Shown: positions 59,599 to 64,000 of the stretch, one piece after another
How the letters are laid out: every line of letters begins with the position of its first letter
Numbering within the stretch: position 1 is the stretch's first letter
DNA from: Deltaproteobacteria bacterium
GTDB lineage: Bacteria > Desulfobacterota > Desulfobulbia > Desulfobulbales > SURF-16
Assembly: GCA_016219175.1 (NCBI GenBank)
Contig: JACRCD010000079.1
Location: 1 to 64,000 of the forward strand
Direction: 5' to 3'
Length of the DNA stretch: 64,000 nt
Notes under the pieces: model-generated
What the model was told of the DNA's origin: nothing
Seen by the model: the letters and a program-made list of their open reading frames with translations, nothing else
The model's database searches: none
Position numbers and translations under genes: made by a program

Positions 59599-61122
59599 TT
59601 ATCGCCCAAAACTCCAGACAAAGACAGCCAGGGTCAGGTCAGCGGTTCCTTCCTGAAATGACTGGATGTAAAGCGCCACATCGAGTCCATCCACATCTCC
59701 ATCGCCGTCCAGGTCAACCGGGTCGGTGAATGTAAAGGCGGAGGCCATGGTGGCGCTGTCTCCGTCATTCCGGGTCACGGTCAGGTCAACAGCACCCACG
59801 GGCCAGGGTGGGGTGACGCAGACGATTTCAGTATTGCTCCAGGAGATGATTGTTGCCTCCACCCCGTCGAAGGTCACGAAACCTGTACCCTGCCCGGCTC
59901 CGAAGTTCCCGCCGGTGACGGTTACAGTGGCGCCGCCCGCGGTCGGGCCGGAGGTCGGGGTCAGGCCGGAAATCACCAAACCATCCAATGATCCAGCCTG
60001 TCCTGCTCGAACTGCGCGCACATAGCAACTGTAGGACTTATAGTAGCCGTCGACGATACCATAGTAGAAATCCACAAGCCACGCGCCGTACGTAATGCTG
60101 GCGTAAGTAGTCGACGACCAGTAAGCGAACGACACCGTGCCTGGGAAATATACAGTGTCGATGGCCGGAGAGATACGTGAATAATCCAGCAGCGACTGCA
60201 GCTCGTTGCGGTTGGGCAGCCGCCAGTCGTCATAGCCGGCCAGGTTGAGATTTTCGCTCTGCTCCAGGGCGTTTTGCCAGGTTAAGCGTGTGGCTGTTCC
60301 GTCGCAGACCTGGGTGGCGTTATTCCAAGTCTTCCCCATGCTGCACTGCTGCCACATCAAGCCGGTGGCAGAGTCGGTCACCGTGCCGTCGTTGTTAATG
60401 ACCAAATCACCCAATGACCCAGCCTGTCCTGCTCGAACCGCGCGAGCATAGTAACTACTTGACATATCGTCGTTGAGGACGTAACCATTGTAGAAATGTA
60501 CGAACCACGCGCCGTCCGCATAGTAGGCGCCGGTAGTAGACGACCAGTAGTAGGACGACACCGTGCCCGGGAAATATGCAGTGTCGATAGCCGGAGAGAT
60601 ACCGGAGTTCACCAACAAAGAGGACAGCTCCTTCACCGTGGGCAGCCGCCAGTCATCATGACCGCCGAAACCGGCATCATTGACGGCAGCAACAAAATCC
60701 TCGGTGTCGGTGCCTTCCCCGCAGACGCCCGGATCGCCGCCGTTGGTGGCGGGATTTGAATCGCACCAGGTGTAGGTGTTGTCCTTGTCGTGGATCCCGC
60801 CGTCATCGGTCTTCATCTCCCAGATCAAACCGGTGACGTTGTCGCGGGTGGCAAGCCAGCCATCGGCGTAGGTGGCCGTGTCCGGCAGCTCCACATCGCC
60901 ATAGCCCAGCTTGGTGTAGGACCTGGCCGGGCCACCATACTTCGCATCCTGGCCGTAGAAGGGTTCGCCCGGCTGCGGGCAGGGAATCTCAACCGTGTCG
61001 TTGTAACACATGGCCTGACCTGTGTCCGGCCACTGATCAAAGGCGGAAACCGTCAGCACGGAGACGAAAAAAGCCATCATCACCAGCAACCCTGTCATCA
61101 TTGCCTTTATTGTTTTCATCAT
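59599..61122 (-). CDS. Secreted protein with two DUF1566 (Lcl) domains, an IPT/TIG domain and a dockerin-like end
   Basis: 507 residues. Signal peptide (~1-27), then two DUF1566 domains (~95-230 and ~240-370), each with D-D-W-R-L-P, Y-F-P-G-T-V-S and Y-W-S-S-T-T and each ending V-R-A-G-Q-A-G-S-L. An IPT/TIG fold (~380-460) follows, then D-L-D-G-D-G-D-V-D-G-L-D-V-A, a Ca-binding dockerin-like repeat. DUF1566 has a C-type-lectin-like fold. Probably surface-exposed; ligand unknown. Confidence 0.88.
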   Translation of the reverse strand: MMKTIKAMMTGLLVMMAFFVSVLTVSAFDQWPDTGQAMCYNDTVEIPCPQPGEPFYGQDAKYGGPARSYTKLGYGDVELPDTATYADGWLATRDNVTGLIWEMKTDDGGIHDKDNTYTWCDSNPATNGGDPGVCGEGTDTEDFVAAVNDAGFGGHDDWRLPTVKELSSLLVNSGISPAIDTAYFPGTVSSYYWSSTTGAYYADGAWFVHFYNGYVLNDDMSSSYYARAVRAGQAGSLGDLVINNDGTVTDSATGLMWQQCSMGKTWNNATQVCDGTATRLTWQNALEQSENLNLAGYDDWRLPNRNELQSLLDYSRISPAIDTVYFPGTVSFAYWSSTTYASITYGAWLVDFYYGIVDGYYKSYSCYVRAVRAGQAGSLDGLVISGLTPTSGPTAGGATVTVTGGNFGAGQGTGFVTFDGVEATIISWSNTEIVCVTPPWPVGAVDLTVTRNDGDSATMASAFTFTDPVDLDGDGDVDGLDVALYIQSFQEGTADLTLAVFVWSFGR

Positions 61123-61492
61123 AATTTTCTCTGTTTTTGTGATTAATCAACTTACCCAGTTGTCTATTGGGCCTCATGCGCTATTCTTCATCCCCGTGAA
61201 AACGGGATCAAGCTTTTTTGCCGGGACAGGTTTCCCGACATTGTATCCACAATAAGCGTCGCAAAGATACCTGACACGAAATAAACAACAAACATACCAA
61301 ACAGCAACATATTGTTTTTAATAAATAAAATGCCAATGCCATTTTTTTCATTTTCCGCCTTTCCGGAAAACAAACTCTCACTGTCTGTCATTTTCTCTTT
61401 TAATCCTGACATGTTATCTCAAAACATACAAAATCCGGATTAATGAACCGCTTCAATATTCCGGAAACTCTTCTTTCAAACCGGTTATCCGC
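61123..61492. other. Intergenic region between the DUF1566 gene and the toxin-antitoxin pair
   Basis: Contains inverted pairs ATCCCG/CGGGGAT-like (near 61191-61209) and CGGGA/TCCCG (near 61222-61240) that would fold in the leader of the DUF1566 gene. One weak small frame is listed separately. No other gene seen. Confidence 0.4.
61188..61412 (-). CDS. Possible small single-pass membrane protein
   Basis: 74 codons with one hydrophobic segment (M-L-L-F-G-M-F-V-V-Y-F-V-S-G-I-F) and polar ends. Only a weak GAG-type ribosome site precedes the start, and the C-terminal codons overlap the leader hairpins. No homologue is recognised. It may be chance. Confidence 0.25.
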   Translation of the reverse strand: MSGLKEKMTDSESLFSGKAENEKNGIGILFIKNNMLLFGMFVVYFVSGIFATLIVDTMSGNLSRQKSLIPFSRG

Positions 61493-61544
61493 TTGACGAA
61501 AGGGTGAAATGCCATATAATAACCATATCAACCTATATGGTTAT
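61493..61544 (+). promoter_or_regulatory. Toxin-antitoxin promoter with operator dyad
   Basis: TTGACG (61493-61498), 16-nt spacer and TATAAT (61515-61520). Directly after the -10, AACCATAT (61521-61528) and ATATGGTT (61535-61542) form an 8-bp inverted repeat that extends two more pairs on each side, positioned for autorepression by the antitoxin. Confidence 0.75.
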
Positions 61545-61574
61545 AGCAACCATGACAACCTTACGAGGTATTCC

Positions 61575-61850
61575 ATGCCAACAAAATCCATCGGTGCCAT
61601 GAAACTACGCCAGGGGCTCGGGGCATTACTCAATGAAATCGTCTATCGAGGGGATGAGATTATCATCGAGCGGGCCGGCAAACCGGTTGCCGCCCTTATT
61701 TCCATGGATGACTATGAGGTCCTGCTCCATTCCCGGGAAGCAGCGGCGGGCAATCTCAAGAAAATCTGGGATAAAATCGGCGATAAGCCGGATACCAATC
61801 AAACTGACAGCCTCATTGCCGAAGCGATCCAAGCCGTCAGAACAAAATGA
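61575..61850 (+). CDS. Phd/YefM-type antitoxin
   Basis: 91 residues from ATG 61575 with GAGG 8 nt upstream (the frame runs back to 61509 through the operator). Phd/YefM pattern: L-R-Q-G-L-G-A-L-L-N-E-I, G-D-E-I-I-I-E-R-A-G-K-P-V-A-A-L-I-S-M-D-D-Y. The N-terminal DNA-binding part and C-terminal toxin-binding helix are complete. Overlaps the toxin by 4 nt (ATGA). Confidence 0.92.
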   Translation: MPTKSIGAMKLRQGLGALLNEIVYRGDEIIIERAGKPVAALISMDDYEVLLHSREAAAGNLKKIWDKIGDKPDTNQTDSLIAEAIQAVRTK

Positions 61851-62305
61851 TCCGGGCCGTTTTAGACACAAATGTCGTGGTGAGTGGTATCCTTTCCCCG
61901 CAAGGTGTACCGGCCCAAATTCTGCGCGCGGGGATTGACAAAGCGTTCACCTTTCTTTTTTCTCCGCCCATTTTCATCGAAATCCGCAGGGTTTTCCATT
62001 ATCCCAAAATAGCCAAACTGTTATCGGCCCGTCAGATTGCTCATGCGGAACTGGAGGATTTGCTCGCAAGCCTTGCCGCCTTTGCCGTTATTACGCCGGG
62101 GAAATTGGTTGTGGAGGTGGTTTCAGCCGATCCTGACGACAATATGTTTTTGGCCTGCGCACTTGAAGGACGGGCGGATTATCTGGTTTCCGGGGACACC
62201 CACCTCTTGACACTCAAAACCTACCGACACATTTCCATTGTGACACCGCAGGAATTTTGGGCTCTTCTGGAAAAACAGAAAGCACACCGGCTCAAAAATC
62301 GATAA
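61847..62305 (+). CDS. PIN-domain toxin (COG1569-type)
   Basis: 152 residues. V-L-D-T-N-V-V-V-S-G at the start, F-I-E-I-R-R-V in the middle, D-P-D-D-N-M-F-L-A-C-A and D-Y-L-V-S-G-D-T-H-L-L: the full acidic set of a PIN ribonuclease. Pairs with the upstream antitoxin. Confidence 0.92.
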   Translation: MIRAVLDTNVVVSGILSPQGVPAQILRAGIDKAFTFLFSPPIFIEIRRVFHYPKIAKLLSARQIAHAELEDLLASLAAFAVITPGKLVVEVVSADPDDNMFLACALEGRADYLVSGDTHLLTLKTYRHISIVTPQEFWALLEKQKAHRLKNR

Positions 62306-62344
62306 TGCTGAACACCTCGCCGATGGGCACACAACCCCATCCCG

Positions 62345-64000
62345 CTACTCGCCCGAAAGCGCCTTGACCAGTCCGGACTTGCGCCTGGTGGGGCTGCCCA
62401 CCGCGTCCATAAAGATCTTCTCATCACCCCACACCTCAACGGATTTGACCGCCCTGGTGACGGCCGTATAGATCAGCTCACGGCTCAGCACGGGGGATGA
62501 TTCCCGGGGCAGGATCAACAGCACATGATCAAACTCCGAGCCCTGGCTCTTATGCACGGTGACGGCGAAGGCTGTTTCGTGGCCGGGCAGTCTGGCGGGC
62601 AGCAGCCGGCGTATCCCCGTTGCCCCAGGGAAAAAAGCGCGCAATTCGTCATCAGCCTCCGGATCCCGGACAATCAACCCGGTATCGCCATTATAGAGCT
62701 GCAGCTCATACTGGTTGCGGCTGACCATGACCGGATAGCCGTGAAAATAGACGCTGCCCGGCGGGGCAAATAATTCCGTGGCCAGCAGATTGATGTTCTC
62801 CACTCCCCATGGCCCCCGGCGCAGGGCGGAGAGGACGGCGAACTCAGCCATGACGTTCAGCGCCTCGCCAGGGGAAGACGCAGCCACGATCCGCTTATGG
62901 TGCTCCCGTATCCTGTCAAGAACCCGCAACCGGAACTGCTCCATGTCCTCGCCAATGTCTACCCAGCGGGCATCGGCAAACCGGTCATCCTGCAAAACGG
63001 CGAGCGCCCCTGGCCCGTCGCCGCTGTTCACCGCCCTGCTCAAGGCCCCGATGCCGCTTGCCCCTGAAAAACGATAGGTCCGCTTCAGCTCGGCAAGCAT
63101 GTGGGAAAAGCCGCCGTCGCGCAAACCCTGGCAGATATCCCCCAGCACCGCCCCCGGCTGCACCGAGGCAAGCTGGTTGTGATCACCGAGCAGCAGCAGG
63201 GAGCAGCTCTCGGGCAGCGCCGCCATGAGCCAGGCCATGAGTGGCAGATCCACCATGGAGGCCTCGTCAACCACCACCAGCCTTGCCGGCAACCGGTTGC
63301 CGGCGTGATACCGCCTTCCCCCGGCCGAACTGCCCAGCAACCGGTGCAGGGTGACAGCCGTTTCAGGAATCGCCGCCTTTACCCGCGGGGCGCAGTCAAG
63401 ACCGCTCTTGGCGGACCTGATCGCCTCCTGCAGCCGGGCCGCCGCCTTGCCGGTGGGAGCGGCGAGCAGAACCGGTCTTTCCTCATCAGGATTCAATTCG
63501 TGAAAAAGGGCGAGGATCCTGGCTACCGTGGTTGTCTTGCCGGTCCCTGGCCCCCCGCTTATCACACAAAACCGGCTGGCCAGGGTTTTGCGCGCCGCCT
63601 CCCGCTGCCAGTCCGGCTCATTGCTTGCCGCCTTGTCCGCTGCCTGGAACATCCTTAAAATTCCCTTCTCCAACCCGTCCTTGTCAAGGACTTGAGGCCC
63701 CATGCGGCTGCGCGACAAAATAAACGCCGCCACCTCATGCTCGTACTGCCAGTAGCGTTGAAGATAGAGAAGCGGCGGATCAAGAATCAGAGGCTGCCAC
63801 TGCCCCGGCGACCCGACCACCCCGCTGTTGCGCAGTTCCCGGAGCCAGAAGTCCAGTTGCGGGCAGAGCGCCTCCTCCCCGGTGGGCAGGGGAACCGGAC
63901 GCCCGGAGAATTCTTCGAGATCAAGGCAGATATGACCTTCCGCCACCTGCCGCGAGACAAGCCGAGCCGCCAGGGCAAGCAGGGGAGAGGGGTGGCCGGC
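62345..64000 (-). CDS. recD: Exodeoxyribonuclease V alpha subunit RecD (5' end beyond the window)
   Basis: At least 551 residues are in the window; the frame is still open at 64000 with family-like residues (L-A-L-A-A-R-L-V-S-R), so the real start lies outside. SF1B helicase: Walker A G-G-P-G-T-G-K-T-T-T, V-V-D-E-A-S-M-V-D, L-L-L-G-D-H-N-Q-L and C-terminal V-H-K-S-Q-G-S-E-F-D. It is the fast 5'-3' motor of RecBCD, acting in double-strand break repair and foreign-DNA degradation. recB/recC would be expected upstream. Confidence 0.93.
   Translation of the reverse strand, partial: AGHPSPLLALAARLVSRQVAEGHICLDLEEFSGRPVPLPTGEEALCPQLDFWLRELRNSGVVGSPGQWQPLILDPPLLYLQRYWQYEHEVAAFILSRSRMGPQVLDKDGLEKGILRMFQAADKAASNEPDWQREAARKTLASRFCVISGGPGTGKTTTVARILALFHELNPDEERPVLLAAPTGKAAARLQEAIRSAKSGLDCAPRVKAAIPETAVTLHRLLGSSAGGRRYHAGNRLPARLVVVDEASMVDLPLMAWLMAALPESCSLLLLGDHNQLASVQPGAVLGDICQGLRDGGFSHMLAELKRTYRFSGASGIGALSRAVNSGDGPGALAVLQDDRFADARWVDIGEDMEQFRLRVLDRIREHHKRIVAASSPGEALNVMAEFAVLSALRRGPWGVENINLLATELFAPPGSVYFHGYPVMVSRNQYELQLYNGDTGLIVRDPEADDELRAFFPGATGIRRLLPARLPGHETAFAVTVHKSQGSEFDHVLLILPRESSPVLSRELIYTAVTRAVKSVEVWGDEKIFMDAVGSPTRRKSGLVKALSGE

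Noticed and set aside
59599-61122. Diversity-generating retroelement target
   Set aside because: The fold is lectin-like, but no reverse transcriptase, template repeat or adenine-biased variable repeat is visible in the window.

Overview
The window looks like a chromosome segment from an anaerobic, Gram-negative deltaproteobacterium (Desulfobacterota, plausibly a Desulfobulbales-type sulfur or sulfate metaboliser). The supporting signs are a periplasmic [NiFe] hydrogenase, a five-heme c-type cytochrome lipoprotein, a chemoreceptor with a c-type heme motif, Kdo and amino-Kdo genes for lipopolysaccharide, a two-subunit biotin carboxylase system, and heavy use of selenocysteine. No rRNA gene is present, so the placement is inference.

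Layout. 1-7100 is an AT-rich accessory island. An IS630-type transposase tail is followed by a four-gene module: a C5 DNA methyltransferase, a Vsr mismatch endonuclease, a 992-residue protein with a GHKL ATPase fold at each end, and a protein with an N-terminal receiver-like domain. A near-perfect 18-bp palindrome abuts the methyltransferase start and a strong terminator closes the island. 7200-26000 is mostly core functions: lon-hsp20, dgkA, a YejM-like sulfatase-fold membrane protein, a multiheme cytochrome, a CDP-alcohol phosphatidyltransferase, a GIY-YIG protein, a radical SAM/serine protease pair, purM, tRNA-His, a YchJ protein and a PhnD-PAS histidine kinase. 24360-26957 is a zinc/manganese ABC importer.

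27231-30518 is the most striking region: an ArsR regulator followed by four genes with five in-frame TGA codons. They are a winged-helix protein (Sec62), a rhodanese-DsbD-thioredoxin fusion (Sec114 and Sec119, U-x4-U), and two tandem thioredoxin-fold proteins (Sec16 each). Every TGA is followed at 19-24 nt by the apical loop of a hairpin with a G in the first two loop positions, the bacterial SECIS layout. Standard gene calling would break each of these genes at its TGA, leaving fragments.

30670-44400 holds a low-complexity protein, a YvcK/CofD-like protein, mdh, kdsB, rsmJ, a KdnA-type aminotransferase with an iron alcohol dehydrogenase (probable 8-amino-Kdo synthesis, with a 9-bp tandem array in its leader), darP, a PPC-domain protein, a THUMP methyltransferase and a GGDEF-EAL protein. 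44573-46101 has an AbrB/PIN toxin-antitoxin pair, a frameshifted BrnA antitoxin and a decayed PEP-CTERM gene. 46564-50500 is a transglutaminase/ABC exporter operon. 50555-54840 has the heme chemoreceptor and the hydrogenase, whose large subunit ends exactly at the maturation histidine. 55138-59054 has a glycogen-binding domain protein and pycA/pycB. 59599-64000 holds a DUF1566/TIG/dockerin-like secreted protein, a second toxin-antitoxin pair and a 5'-truncated recD.

Several families of short intergenic palindromes recur through the core part, including one with a constant loop and covarying stems.
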